Assembly (NCBI RefSeq): GCF_963664075.1
Contig: NZ_OY760916.1
Location: 2,668,001-2,732,000, forward strand
DNA: 64,000 bases
Source: an uncultured Desulfobulbus sp.
Lineage (GTDB): Bacteria > Desulfobacterota > Desulfobulbia > Desulfobulbales > Desulfobulbaceae
Direction: 5' to 3'
Shown: positions 1 to 7,298 of the stretch, one piece after another
Layout: every line of letters begins with the position of its first letter
Numbering within the stretch: the first letter of the stretch is position 1
Notes under the pieces: model-generated
Told to the model about the DNA's origin: nothing
Databases searched by the model: none
Seen by the model: only the letters and a program-made list of their open reading frames with translations
Program-made: the position numbers and the translations under genes

Positions 1-156
1 GAAAAACGGTATCTACAGCGGTTGTTGCAGCTTTCTGAGGGTCATATCAAGAAATGTTGTGAAACATCCGGCCTTTCACGCTCACGGCTTTATTATTTGA
101 TGAAAAAACATGGCTTGAACAAAAACTCTTCTCTATTGACTTCAACAGAAAAATAA
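1..156 (+). CDS. C-terminal end of a sigma54-dependent response regulator (partial)
   Basis: The window opens inside this gene; frame 1 runs from base 1 to a TAA at 154-156 (51 residues). The peptide ends in a Fis-type helix-turn-helix: a leading helix rich in Leu (YLQRLLQLSEGHIKKCCETS) followed by GLSRSRLYYLMKKHGL, the usual recognition-helix pattern at the C-terminus of NtrC-family regulators, which bind enhancer sites and activate RNA polymerase-sigma54. The receiver and AAA+ parts would lie upstream of the window, so the assignment rests on the Fis-like tail alone. Other Fis-domain proteins remain possible. Confidence 0.6.
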   Translation, partial: EKRYLQRLLQLSEGHIKKCCETSGLSRSRLYYLMKKHGLNKNSSLLTSTEK

Positions 157-610
157 CCCCTAAGGGCTTCAAGAAAATTTCTTCTCTCCACCTTTTGACA
201 TCGCCAAAAGCCCCCATTTGCCCTGCATGACAGGACTAAATCTTCTCATAAAAGACTGAACCTCGCCGATTCAACGCACTTTCCGTTTCAGCCTTCATCC
301 TCTTCATACTTCATCGCCGCCTAATTCCTTTGGGTCATAGACAGTCAGCGTAACAGCGCCTTACCGTTCGAAGCGCTGGTGTTAAAGCAAAAGCGGATGT
401 CACTTTTTCTGTACAGAAATCACTTTGCCCTACACACAACAGCGAAACAGAATTGCCAACTCACTCTCATTGGCAAAAGGAATACCTGGCATACAGTGTG
501 CATATTCCGTTGTAGGCCGAAGAGATCGCCAGAGAGTTAACGTTGGCCTTGAGATTTTGCTTATCTACCAAAACACAAGCTCGATACTTGCTCAAGCAAA
601 GGAGATGAAT
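157..610. other. Intergenic stretch without a recognised gene
   Basis: Between the regulator tail and the secreted coiled-coil protein I see no credible coding region. An open frame upstream of 611 exists from 425, but its residues look like non-coding translation and lack a ribosome binding site. A short inverted repeat (CAGCGC at 353-358 with GCGCTG at 372-377) could form a weak hairpin. No clear promoter is called. Confidence 0.4.
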
Positions 611-1084
611 ATGAAACGTCAAAAAGCTATGGATATCGCACGGGCTCTTCACCTGCCTTCTGTCGCATTTGCTGTAGTCATTCCACTGGCACTGGCTTGG
701 CTGGTTCTGGTTTCGCCAGCTCTTGCCCAAACAGAAAATTCTAATGTGGGCAAAGAGGTTAATGAAGCAGTCGAGGCTATTGGTCAGTACTCCATAGAAC
801 AAAAAGATGCGGCTCTTGCAGACGCTCACAAACTGATGAATAAGCTCGACAAACGCATTGAGGTTTTAGAGGCAAAAATAAAAGAAGGGGCGCAGGAAAA
901 ATATAGTTCCTCCCTAGAAACACTGAAACAAAAGCGAAAAGAACTCTCAAAGCAGTACGCATCTCTGAAAGCCAGTTCCGGCGATGTCTGGGATGAAATG
1001 AAACAGGGCTTTTCCAATGCCTACGATGCACTCACCCGTTCATGGGACAACATAGAAGAAGATCTCGCCAACGACGACGCATAA
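611..1084 (+). CDS. Small secreted coiled-coil protein, function unknown
   Basis: Start chosen at ATG 611 (157 aa) because GGAG at 601-604 sits 6 bases upstream and because this start exposes a classic signal peptide. The N-terminus is basic (KRQKAM), followed by a hydrophobic stretch (about residues 20-38, AFAVVIPLALAWLVLVSPALA) ending in an ALA-Q type signal peptidase I site. The mature part is almost entirely charged amphipathic helix (KLMNKLDKRIEVLEAKIKEG and onward), predicted coiled coil, ending in an acidic tail EDLANDDA. An ATG at 605 is also in frame. The protein should act in the periplasm. I do not recognise a family; nothing in the neighbourhood fixes a role. Confidence 0.65.
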   Translation: MKRQKAMDIARALHLPSVAFAVVIPLALAWLVLVSPALAQTENSNVGKEVNEAVEAIGQYSIEQKDAALADAHKLMNKLDKRIEVLEAKIKEGAQEKYSSSLETLKQKRKELSKQYASLKASSGDVWDEMKQGFSNAYDALTRSWDNIEEDLANDDA

Positions 1085-1228
1085 CTCTATTTTTTACAAT
1101 ACGTTCCACCATCAGAACATAACAGCATAAACCACATTTTTTGTCCTGTTCCAGCACAAAAAAATCGAGGGCTCCTGGCCCCGGAATGCGAGCAATCACG
1201 CTCCGTTTGCACCCCATAAGGAGGCACC

Positions 1229-1603
1229 ATGCCAGAAAGAAACCAGATTTACAAATGTGAAGCATGCGGAAACATCGTCGAAGTACTCCACGGTGGAGAA
1301 GGAGATCTTGTATGCTGTGGTGACAACATGGTGCTCATGGCCGAAAACACCCAGGATGAAGGCAAAGAGAAACATGTCCCTGTCGCGGAGGCCGCCCCTG
1401 AGGGCATCCTGGTAAAAGTTGGCGCCAATCCACACCCTATGGAAGAAAAACATTTTATTGAGTGGATTGAAATTATTGACGGTGAAAGCTCGCAGAGGCA
1501 ATTTCTCAAACCGGGCCAATCGCCTGAGGCAATTTTTGGCTGCGCCAAAGAAGGTGTCACCATGCGGGAGTACTGTAATATTCATGGATTGTGGAAAGGC
1601 TGA
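1229..1603 (+). CDS. dfx: Desulfoferrodoxin (two-iron superoxide reductase)
   Basis: 124 aa, the usual desulfoferrodoxin length. It reduces superoxide to hydrogen peroxide in the cytoplasm of anaerobes without releasing oxygen. The N-terminal desulforedoxin-like centre has all four rubredoxin-type ligands (Cys10, Cys13, Cys29, Cys30). The catalytic centre II has His49, His69, His75, Cys116 and His119, with Glu47-Lys48 next to the site as in well-studied family members. The start is set by AAGGAGG about 5 bases upstream of ATG 1229. The gene stands alone between a secreted protein and a cold-shock gene. Electrons normally come from rubredoxin, which is not encoded nearby. A second SOR-like protein with a Tat signal lies at 47754-48161. 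Confidence 0.96.
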   Translation: MPERNQIYKCEACGNIVEVLHGGEGDLVCCGDNMVLMAENTQDEGKEKHVPVAEAAPEGILVKVGANPHPMEEKHFIEWIEIIDGESSQRQFLKPGQSPEAIFGCAKEGVTMREYCNIHGLWKG

Positions 1604-1700
1604 TCACTTTGCATTGAAGGGGAAGAGCCTCTTCCTTTTCAACCTACTTTTACCGGCGAACAATAACCTTGTATCCGTGGTCGTGGCTGGTCGCTGAACA

Positions 1701-1717
1701 GTGTGCTTTATGCACAC
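1701..1717 (+). promoter_or_regulatory. Hairpin in the leader of the first cold-shock gene
   Basis: GTGTGC (1701-1706) and GCACAC (1712-1717) form a perfect 6-bp stem with loop TTTAT, ending 20 bases before the ATG at 1738. It is followed by ACAAGGAGTAGTTATAATG, nearly identical to the leader of the second cold-shock gene at 7169. The same hairpin position is kept there with different stem and loop bases, which suggests a conserved RNA structure rather than chance. Confidence 0.55.
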
Positions 1718-1737
1718 AATGACAAGGAGTAGTTATA

Positions 1738-1938
1738 ATGGCAGAAGGAACTGTAAAATGGTTTAACGATTCAAAAAGATTTGGTTTTATCGAGCAAGAC
1801 GGTGGCAAAGATGTGTTTGTACATCATACGGCCATTCAGGGGCACGGGTTCAAATCTCTTGAAGAAGGTGCTCGCGTCAGCTTTGAGGTGGTAGATGGCG
1901 ACAAGGGCCCGTCGGCGCAGAATGTCGTGAAGATCTGA
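1738..1938 (+). CDS. CspA-family cold-shock protein with altered RNP1
   Basis: 66 aa, a single cold-shock domain that binds single-stranded RNA and DNA and acts as an RNA chaperone or anti-terminator. The start is set by AAGGAG 8 bases upstream of ATG 1738. RNP2 reads VFVHH as expected. RNP1 reads KRFGFI instead of the family's KGFGFI: Gly14 is replaced by Arg (AGA where the paralogue at 6969-7169 has GGA). The two proteins are otherwise nearly identical ([16 protein letters not shown] against [16 protein letters not shown] at the end). The Arg sits in the nucleic-acid-binding face, so binding may differ. It lies outside the tRNA-Pro island, whereas the paralogue is inside it. Confidence 0.93.
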   Translation: MAEGTVKWFNDSKRFGFIEQDGGKDVFVHHTAIQGHGFKSLEEGARVSFEVVDGDKGPSAQNVVKI

Positions 1939-1952
1939 TTATTAAGATTCGC

Positions 1953-1982
1953 CATCCCCCCTCACACAAGGTGGGGGGGATG
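1953..1982 (+). terminator. Strong GC hairpin after the cold-shock gene
   Basis: CATCCCCCC (1953-1961) pairs perfectly with GGGGGGATG (1974-1982) across an 11-base loop, 14 bases after the stop. There is no T-tract on either strand, so it may stabilise the mRNA 3' end rather than terminate by itself. A similar C6/G6 hairpin follows the second cold-shock gene (6924-6946). Confidence 0.5.
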
Positions 1983-2115
1983 CAAAAACAGCAAAACGCG
2001 GTAGAGAGAAGGTTGCTCAAAAGTTGCCGCAAGTTATTTTAGCCTCATACCAGGCGAATGATCTGGTATCATCAGTTCAGCCAAAACATTGCCCATGTCA
2101 GCAAACAAGAAAGAA

Positions 2116-3297
2116 TTACCCCAGGATAACCTGTATTGAATCCCTGACCTTGCGGGCTTTTGCACGGGCGTCTTCGATATTCTCTCCCAGGGCCAGCCCT
2201 ACAGCCAGACGACGGTGTCCGGCAATTTCTGGCTTTCCAAAAATCTGGTAAGCGGTATCGGGCTCAGCCAAAGCTTCATCCATGCCGCAGTAGCTGATAG
2301 CGCTGGAATGGCCTTCCGCTACCAGGGCCGCCGATGCCGAAGGTCCGTACTGCCGGATCCGGGGGATAGGGAGCCCCATCAGGGCGCGGGCATGTAACTC
2401 GAATTCCGACATATTCTGGGAGATCAAGGTCACCATTCCCGTATCATGGGGACGGGGTGAAACTTCGCTGAAAAATACTTCATCGCCCTGAATAAACAGT
2501 TCCACGCCGAATATCCCGCTACCGCCAATACCATCAGTTACGATTTTGGCGATATCTCGGGCTTTGGCCAGAGCCTGATCAGTCATGGGCTGTGGCTGCC
2601 AGGATTCACGGTAATCGCCGTCCACCTGCAGATGTCCGATGGGATCCAGAAAAGAGGTTCCTCCGGTGTGGCGTATGGTCAGCAGAGTAATTTCGTAATC
2701 GAAATGAACAAAGGCTTCCACAATCACCTTTCCAGCCCCGGAACGTCCCTCAGTTTGGGCATGATCCCAGGCCTTCTTGATATCGGCCTCGCTTTTGATC
2801 ACGCTCTGCCCCCTTCCAGAGGAGCTCATGATCGGTTTGACGACGCAGGGCATCCCCAGGGCGGATACCGCAGTTTTGAATTCCTCAAAGTTTTGGGCAA
2901 AAGAGTAAGGAGAGGTTGCGACGCCCAGTTCCTCGGCGGCCAGTCTGCGGATTCCTTCCCGGTTCATCGTCAGAACGGTGGCACGGGCATTGGGGATCAC
3001 ATTGAATCCCTCTTCTTCCAGCTCCAGCAGCATAGAAGTGGCAATGGCCTCCACTTCGGGTACGATAAAGTCAGGTTGAACTTCTTTGACGATTTCACTT
3101 AGACGGGTGGCATCGAGCATATCGAATACTCTGCATTCATGGGCGACCTGCATGGCTGGAGCATTTTCATATTTATCACAGGCAATAACCCGGCATCCCA
3201 GACGGATTGCTTCCAGGGCGACCTCTTTGCCCAGTTCTCCGGAGCCCAATAAAAGCAATTTTGTCGCATTCTTTCCTGCTGCGTTTCCTAAATTCAT
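2116..3297 (-). CDS. purT: Formate-dependent phosphoribosylglycinamide formyltransferase (PurT)
   Basis: 393 aa, matching the family length. It catalyses ATP- and formate-dependent formylation of GAR to FGAR in purine synthesis, replacing the folate-dependent PurN step. The ATP-grasp fold is visible in order: the N-terminal Rossmann-like part with GSGELGKE (about residues 18-25), PEVEAIAT, the ATP-loop SSGRGQSV, the central [20 protein letters not shown], and the metal-binding signature [20 protein letters not shown], which is diagnostic for PurT against PurK. A GGGGG ribosome binding site precedes the ATG. It is monocistronic here. Use of formate fits an anaerobe with abundant intracellular formate. 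Confidence 0.96.
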   Translation of the reverse strand: MNLGNAAGKNATKLLLLGSGELGKEVALEAIRLGCRVIACDKYENAPAMQVAHECRVFDMLDATRLSEIVKEVQPDFIVPEVEAIATSMLLELEEEGFNVIPNARATVLTMNREGIRRLAAEELGVATSPYSFAQNFEEFKTAVSALGMPCVVKPIMSSSGRGQSVIKSEADIKKAWDHAQTEGRSGAGKVIVEAFVHFDYEITLLTIRHTGGTSFLDPIGHLQVDGDYRESWQPQPMTDQALAKARDIAKIVTDGIGGSGIFGVELFIQGDEVFFSEVSPRPHDTGMVTLISQNMSEFELHARALMGLPIPRIRQYGPSASAALVAEGHSSAISYCGMDEALAEPDTAYQIFGKPEIAGHRRLAVGLALGENIEDARAKARKVRDSIQVILG

Positions 3298-3444
3298 AAA
3301 TATCCCCCTTGTTCTCTACTCTTTGTTTAATTTGAGCTTTTTGCAAAATAACGAGAAAAAATCAGCGCCCAAAACATTCAAGCGGGAATGATTGGCAACT
3401 TAAAATGCTGAAATAATTGATATTCATAATCTATCTAGACATAA

Positions 3445-3533
3445 GGGCGTCTTGAATAATTTGTTTTTTCAATCAAGGCCAGGTGAGCGCAGACTGCGAG
3501 GATTGGAAGAAAAAGCGATTATTCAAGATTCCC
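3445..3533. mobile_element. MITE-like element, copy A (89 bp)
   Basis: The ends are inverted repeats starting GGG: left GGGCGTCTTGAATAAT, right (reverse complement) GGGAATCTTGAATAAT, 14 of 16 bases matching. It is flanked by a possible 4-bp target duplication ATAA (3441-3444 and 3534-3537). The inside is itself an imperfect palindrome (TTTTTTCAATC against GATTGGAAGAAAAA). A second copy lies at 27631-27716. No open frame fits inside, so transposition would need a transposase supplied elsewhere. Confidence 0.65.
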
Positions 3534-4012
3534 ATAATTTTGCAACCTGCAAAACAGAACCGCAGTGAAGACCATGAAGCTCATCGCCAAGATATCATGG
3601 TTGATGGCGCGTGTCCAAAAAAGTCTATTCTCTCGCTCGTTTTGGCAAAAATATTCATTTGAGCGGAAACAGCATTGAGCAAGCCCCCACCAGCTTAACA
3701 TTGCCCGCGCTTGATGAGCGCATCCGTTTTTTATGGCAGATAGACCTGCAACAGGCTTCAAGTTCTGATTTGAGATCCCTCACATTCGTTCGGGATGACA
3801 GAGACTGGAAGTGTTGAGATCTGGCCTGGGCAATATTGTTATCCTATCAGCCAACCAGAGCATGCCCCTTTTGAGTAAAGGATTCCGGTATCCGTCATTT
3901 CGACCAAAGGAAAAAATCTCAGCACTATTGAGTCTCGCATTCAGATATTCCATAAGCTTCGGATGCTCCCCATCTAGACAGCCAATTCGGCTGTAGAAAC
4001 AGAAAACACAGG
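3534..4012. other. Intergenic region between the MITE and the tRNA-Pro remnant
   Basis: About 480 bases with no convincing gene. A minus-strand frame (3519-3761) ends in a peptide (TRAINHDILAMSFMVFTAVL) that could be the tail of a decayed transposase, but I cannot name a family and its upstream residues do not look conserved. I treat it as non-coding or remnant sequence. Confidence 0.3.
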
Positions 4013-4050
4013 AAAAAAGGGGGTAGACGCTTTAAAAAGCATCTACCCCC
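4013..4050 (-). terminator. Intrinsic terminator behind the displaced tRNA-Pro 3' end
   Basis: On the minus strand GGGGGTAGATGC pairs with GCGTCTACCCCC (one mismatch, 9 perfect outer pairs, stem extended by AAA/TTT), followed by six T. It lies directly after the tRNA-Pro 3' fragment at 4051-4108. This is what the original terminator of the tRNA gene should look like after an island has been inserted inside the gene. Confidence 0.8.
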
Positions 4051-4108
4051 TTGAAAGTACTGGTCGGAACAAGAGGATTTGAACCTCCGGCCCCCTGACC
4101 CCCATTCA
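4051..4108 (-). repeat. Distal attachment site: duplicated 3' half of tRNA-Pro(GGG)
   Basis: Bases 4051-4108 match 17600-17657 with 3 mismatches in 58. They cover the encoded CCA, the acceptor 3' strand, the T arm and the anticodon-stem 3' strand, then diverge just after CCCATTCA. It is a direct repeat in the same orientation as the intact tRNA-Pro and marks the far end of the island, with the old terminator on its outer side. Confidence 0.85.
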
Positions 4109-4125
4109 TATTTTAAATCTATTAT

Positions 4126-4143
4126 ATTAGATAGTTATCTAAT
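4126..4143. promoter_or_regulatory. Palindrome near the island end
   Basis: ATTAGATA (4126-4133) and TATCTAAT (4136-4143) are perfect inverted arms around GT, in a very AT-rich stretch just inside the attachment repeat. It could be a recombinase arm site or a regulator site; nothing in the sequence decides. Confidence 0.35.
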
Positions 4144-4300
4144 TAATATGTAAAAATTTGTGTAATCTTGTACATCTCAAAAGAAGCTAAATTGACGAGC
4201 ATCAAGGACACAATTATTAAAAATCAATATTCATCCTACCCGTCCCCGCATTTTGGTTGCAACCAAATCTTTCAGCACCAACATCATAGCTATTGACCTT

Positions 4301-4318
4301 GTTATCATTTATGATAAC
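4301..4318 (+). promoter_or_regulatory. Palindromic operator overlapping the toxin-antitoxin promoter
   Basis: GTTATCAT and ATGATAAC are perfect 8-bp arms around TT. A promoter candidate overlaps it: TTGACC (4293-4298), 16 bases, then TAACAT (4315-4320). The toxin reading frame opens directly downstream, which fits autorepression by the HigA-like antitoxin encoded at 4641-4931. Assignment to that antitoxin is inference from position. Confidence 0.6.
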
Positions 4319-4422
4319 ATTTAACCATAAACTGGCACGTAACTTTTTACAACGACAAGGTCGAACAGGCCACGCTATCATTTCCTCCGGGGATTTTAGC
4401 CAACTTTCTTCACCTAGCTGAG

Positions 4423-4644
4423 ATGATAGAGGAATTTGGTCCGGCACTTGGTTTGCCATATTCCAAGTCGCTAGGTGATGGGCTATTTGAGATACGAGCA
4501 AAAGGAAAGGAAAGGAAGATCCTTTTTCTGTACCGTAAGGGCAAAGAGGTCATTATCCTCCATTCGTTCATTAAAAAAACTCAAAAAACACCAAAAAATG
4601 AATTAGCAACCGCCAGGAAAAGATTAAAAGAGGTGAAATCATGA
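4423..4644 (+). CDS. RelE/HigB-type (Gp49-like) toxin, no standard start for its N-terminus
   Basis: The family resemblance is clear in GLFEIRAKGKERKILFLYRK and VIILHSFIKKTQKTP, the hallmark end of phage-derived Gp49/HigB ribosome-dependent mRNA interferases. The first ATG is at 4423 (73 aa), but family-like sequence continues upstream in the same frame from 4318 without a stop (NWHVTFYNDK, then FPPGILANFLHLAEM), giving about 108 residues, the normal length. No ATG, GTG or TTG exists in that upstream part; ATA at 4327 is where the start would be expected. Either the gene uses a very weak start or it has been inactivated. It overlaps the antitoxin start by 4 bases (ATGA). Confidence 0.7.
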   Translation: MIEEFGPALGLPYSKSLGDGLFEIRAKGKERKILFLYRKGKEVIILHSFIKKTQKTPKNELATARKRLKEVKS

Positions 4645-4931
4645 GAACATCACTTAAAGATTTCAAAAAGAAAGCATTGCAAAAACCCGAAGTCAAAAGT
4701 GAATACGATCGCTTATCTTCCGCCTATGAGTTGAGGAAGCAGCTCATAAAAATTCGTAAAGATGCGGGTTTCACGCAGGAGGAACTGGCTAAACTTCTCA
4801 ACACGAAAAAAAGTAATATTTCTCGGCTTGAGAATGTGAATTCCAAAATTTCTCCCAAACTCTCTACTATCGAGGACTATGCACGGGCAGTTGGTTATAA
4901 GATTGAAATTAATTTTATCCCACAAATATGA
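4641..4931 (+). CDS. HigA-like Xre-family antitoxin
   Basis: 96 aa. The centre is a helix-turn-helix of the Xre/Cro type: LIKIRKDAGFTQEELAKLLN then TKKSNISRLEN (about residues 36-66), followed by a C-terminal strand region (YKIEINFIPQI) common in HigA/HipB-type antitoxins of reverse-order operons. It overlaps the toxin gene by 4 bases, so translation is coupled. The likely roles are neutralising the toxin and repressing the operon through the palindrome at 4301-4318. The gene looks intact. If the toxin is dead, the antitoxin could persist as an anti-addiction factor against related systems. Confidence 0.85.
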   Translation: MRTSLKDFKKKALQKPEVKSEYDRLSSAYELRKQLIKIRKDAGFTQEELAKLLNTKKSNISRLENVNSKISPKLSTIEDYARAVGYKIEINFIPQI

Positions 4932-4947
4932 GGATATTGCATCACGA

Positions 4948-5098
4948 ATGAGCTCACTGTTTCGCATGTCTGATGATATCGAAATTCTAAAAACGTGACT
5001 TCAAGAGGCATTAACTGAGATAGATCAACTGCGTCAAGAGAACACAGAACTTAAGGGAGTCTTGAAAATTAAGTGGAGTAGTTCAGACTTAATCTGAC
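4948..5098 (+). pseudogene. Remnant of a coiled-coil N-terminus
   Basis: An ATG at 4948 opens a peptide (MSSLFRMSDDIEILKT) that hits TGA, then continues in frame as LQEALTEIDQLRQENTELKG and stops at 5096-5098. The Glu/Leu-rich helix is typical of the leading coiled coil of transposases and some conflict-system proteins. It is cut off where the inverted repeat at 5078-5148 begins, so it looks like the start of a gene truncated by a rearrangement. The family is not identifiable. Confidence 0.35.
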
Positions 5099-5148
5099 AG
5101 TTACCGTTTCTTTTGAAAGTATCTGTTAGATCAAGTCAGAATTACTAC
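5078..5148. repeat. Inverted-repeat element (71 bp), possible IS remnant
   Basis: The left arm 5078-5100 (GTAGTTCAGACTTAATCTGA and 3 more bases) and the right arm 5123-5148 are imperfect inverted copies with the motifs CAGACTTAATCTGACAG and CTGTTAGATCAAGTCAG, around a 22-base spacer. The ends resemble insertion-sequence termini brought together by deletion of the body. No clear target duplication is visible. Confidence 0.45.
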
Positions 5149-5224
5149 AAATAAACTGATGAATTCGGCTTTACCCTGCTCCACCTCTCACCCAGATAGA
5201 TATTTTTCGATGCGGGGCAATAAT

Positions 5225-5434
5225 TTATGCACGCTCTCGAAGCGAACCAAGGTACGATTTGACATCAAGTCCGTTATTGCTGGCAAAATCCATAGCGCCA
5301 AAAACTTCGCGCGGCTTGATACCAATCTTATGGCGAAGTTCGATCATGAGTTGGTGCAAAGCTCTATCCTCATAAAATCCCAGCCGATGTAATATTTCTT
5401 GTTCGCATTTGGTCAATTCATTGTTTTTTTGCAT
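5225..5434 (-). CDS. Hypothetical protein (69 aa)
   Basis: Start set at the ATG at 5434 because AAAAGGAAAAC precedes it; a longer frame to 5467 lacks such a site. The protein (MQKNNELTKCEQEILHRLGF onward) is helical and charged, with no membrane segment and no signal peptide. I do not recognise a family. It sits in island DNA between an inverted-repeat element and a radical-SAM pseudogene, so it may be a remnant, but the start signals are good and no frame damage is visible. Confidence 0.5.
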   Translation of the reverse strand: MQKNNELTKCEQEILHRLGFYEDRALHQLMIELRHKIGIKPREVFGAMDFASNNGLDVKSYLGSLRERA

Positions 5435-5724
5435 GTTTTCCTTTTGATTAAATAGTATTTGTTTCAACTCTCTAAAACAGGAGCGTCAGCCATCTTACAT
5501 AGATAAAAAAAGCGACACTTCAGCTGTTTGTTCAGAAAAAATTCAGTCAAGAGATTGAAAAATATTTTTGATCGCACTGTACATAGGGGATTTCTAGCCA
5601 GTCTACCTGTGGAGATATTCAACCTGCACTATGTCTGAGTACAAACGGAGACACCAGTGAGATTTTCCGGAAGATCTTATCTGCTGTTACTTTGGCGAGG
5701 GTGAATAGTCTCGCGCAAGGATCA

Positions 5725-6548
5725 CTAATAATAGTACCAGATGGAGTTATAATCAGCGATCTTCTCCCCGTCCCGCTGGAGACGCTTGAGGTAGTCGTGA
5801 ATAGAAACATCGGTATAGATGTAGGTGTCCATGAGAGCCATCTTTTTCTCCTAGGGGTGAAACTCGTAAACCCGGCGACCATCTGGCAAAATCGTGATCA
5901 GATCCCGGTTCTGGCTGGCAAGGAATTAATTTTTGCCTAAGCGTGGCACATTAAATACGATCTCGTCAGTGCGAACGGTTCCGGGGAATATCCTGGCCTC
6001 CTCCTGCTGTTCCTGCAGCAGACGGACAATCGGTACCCGGTAATCGTTAGTCTCCTCTTTACCCTTGGTGTTGAAGGTGTAATAGGGGGGCACGCCGATC
6101 AAACGCAACTTTTGCCGCAGAGTTGCCGCTTCGAATTTACGAGAGTTGTAGTAGGTAAACGCCATCTGGTTATAGACACTGATACCGAAGAGGCGGAAAC
6201 GTTGCACCGCCTGCATTGCCTCGCACGTTATCTCGGTCGGTTGCTCAAAGTGCGCGTGATGGATTCCTGCGCCTTGCGGGCCATGCTTGAAAGATCGGAA
6301 GAACGCATTGTAGCCGCAGTCCTGCAACCATGATTGAGGAATTCAGGAGCTTTTTCGGTGTAGAGGTTGGCCAGCCCCCTGATTCCTTTCATCAGATGCT
6401 GCATTTCGGCAATAAAGCCCGAACTTGGAGCAGGGCCAGTATGGTTGCCTTGGATGAGGCTATCCAGATAGGCGAGTAAAGAAAATCCGGCGAGCTCCTC
6501 ACTCCGAGTGCTAAACATGTTGCGCCCAGATCGTATCTCGAAAGACAA
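5725..6548 (-). pseudogene. KamA-family radical SAM protein, decayed
   Basis: Three minus-strand pieces line up with one protein of the lysine 2,3-aminomutase-like (KamA) family. 6548-6228 gives MQHLMKGIRGLANLYTEKAP. 6327-5926 gives HFEQPTEI, FTYYNSRKFEAATLRQKLRL, YYTFNTKGKEETNDYRVPI and VFNVPRLGKN. After a stop the same gene continues to 5725 with ITILPDGRRVYEFHP, another stop, then DTYIYTDVSIHDYLKRL ending IWYYY. The middle, which should hold the CxxxCxxC iron-sulfur motif, is missing between the first two pieces. It therefore has an internal deletion plus at least two stops or frameshifts and cannot be functional. Confidence 0.75.
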
Positions 6549-6923
6549 CCTAATCCAGGGCGGCCATCTCCGTTGTTTTATCGTAAATATTAAGAAGCCT
6601 AATCAACGATATGGAGGAGCCGCTCGCATAAACAGAACTCACTGAACAAATTCAGAATGTTTTCAAAATGGATCAAGGTTGGGAACGCTAAAGCACTTCG
6701 TTCCAGTCAGATTTGCCCCTAAGGGAATATGGTCTCTCTATTTGAAAGGGGAGGAAGAAGGGGCAGAGAATTGGTCGAATGTTTGCTCGCACCACCACGC
6801 CGTTGCCAATTCCCCCGGCCCTTCAATAAAGAGCCGTAGGTTCGTGCGCAGTAATTTGCCTTCTTCCTGATGCAAGAGAGAATACAGCAGGATGACCAGT
6901 TGGCGTACCAACGATAGAATGAG
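6549..6923. other. Non-coding island stretch
   Basis: Between the radical-SAM pseudogene and the hairpin behind the second cold-shock gene I find no supportable gene. A plus-strand frame at 6679-6870 has no ribosome binding site and no family-like sequence. It may contain the eroded N-terminus of the pseudogene, but I could not read it with confidence. Confidence 0.35.
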
Positions 6924-6946
6924 TCCCCCCTTGAAAAGGGGGGACG
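6924..6946 (-). terminator. Hairpin after the second cold-shock gene
   Basis: GTCCCCCC (6924-6931) pairs perfectly with GGGGGGAC (6939-6946) around TTGAAAA, 22 bases beyond the stop of the minus-strand gene. There is no T-tract. It is the counterpart of the hairpin behind the first cold-shock gene. Confidence 0.5.
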
Positions 6947-6968
6947 ATATATGGCGAGGACTTAACGA

Positions 6969-7169
6969 TCAGAATTTCATGACATTTTGCGCCGACGGTC
7001 CTTTGGGGCCATCGGTCACTTCGAAGCTTACGCGTGCTCCCTCTTCAAGAGATTTGAACCCGTGCCCCTGAATGGCAGTATGATGCACAAACACATCCTT
7101 GCCACCGTCTTGCTCGATAAAACCAAATCCTTTTGAATCATTAAACCATTTTACAGTTCCTTCAGACAT
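6969..7169 (-). CDS. CspA-family cold-shock protein (island copy)
   Basis: 66 aa starting [10 protein letters not shown]; this ATG (7169) is preceded by CAAGGAGTAGTTATT, while a longer frame to 7244 lacks a site. RNP1 (KGFGFI) and RNP2 (VFVHH) are both intact. It differs from the copy at 1738-1938 at only a few positions, including Gly14 against Arg14. It is encoded just downstream of, and on the same strand as, the DEAD-box helicase gene, a pairing common for RNA-unwinding functions in the cold. Its leader carries the same hairpin-plus-ribosome-binding-site layout as the other copy, so the two are probably regulated alike. Confidence 0.94.
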   Translation of the reverse strand: MSEGTVKWFNDSKGFGFIEQDGGKDVFVHHTAIQGHGFKSLEEGARVSFEVTDGPKGPSAQNVMKF

Positions 7170-7188
7170 AATAACTACTCCTTGTTCG

Positions 7189-7209
7189 TTGTGCGCACTC
7201 GGCACACAA
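7189..7209 (-). promoter_or_regulatory. Hairpin in the leader of the island cold-shock gene
   Basis: On the minus strand TTGTGTGC pairs with GCGCACAA (8 bp, one G-U) around CGAGT, 19 bases before the ATG at 7169. It occupies the same place as the GTGTGC/GCACAC hairpin of the paralogue; the stem is kept while the loop and one pair differ. Confidence 0.55.
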
Positions 7210-7298
7210 TTCTGTGCTGGCCCAATTTGGACCTGTGGTAACACACCGCATAATCAAAAGGATTTTGCGGTGAGATGTTTACATTGCGGCTTCGTTCA

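Noticed and set aside
425..610. Upstream extension of the secreted coiled-coil protein
   Set aside because: No ribosome binding site at 425, residues look non-coding, and the signal peptide is exposed only when starting at 611.
1951..1990. Rho-independent terminator for purT on the minus strand
   Set aside because: The hairpin is strong but has no T-tract on the minus strand and lies over 100 bases beyond the purT stop.
2632..3102. 156-aa plus-strand frame opposite purT
   Set aside because: Shadow of the purT gene on the complementary strand; no start signals and no family-like sequence.
3519..3761. Transposase C-terminus on the minus strand
   Set aside because: Only a short suggestive peptide (AINHDILAMSFMVF); no DDE motif and the upstream residues look random, and its end lies within the MITE-like repeat.
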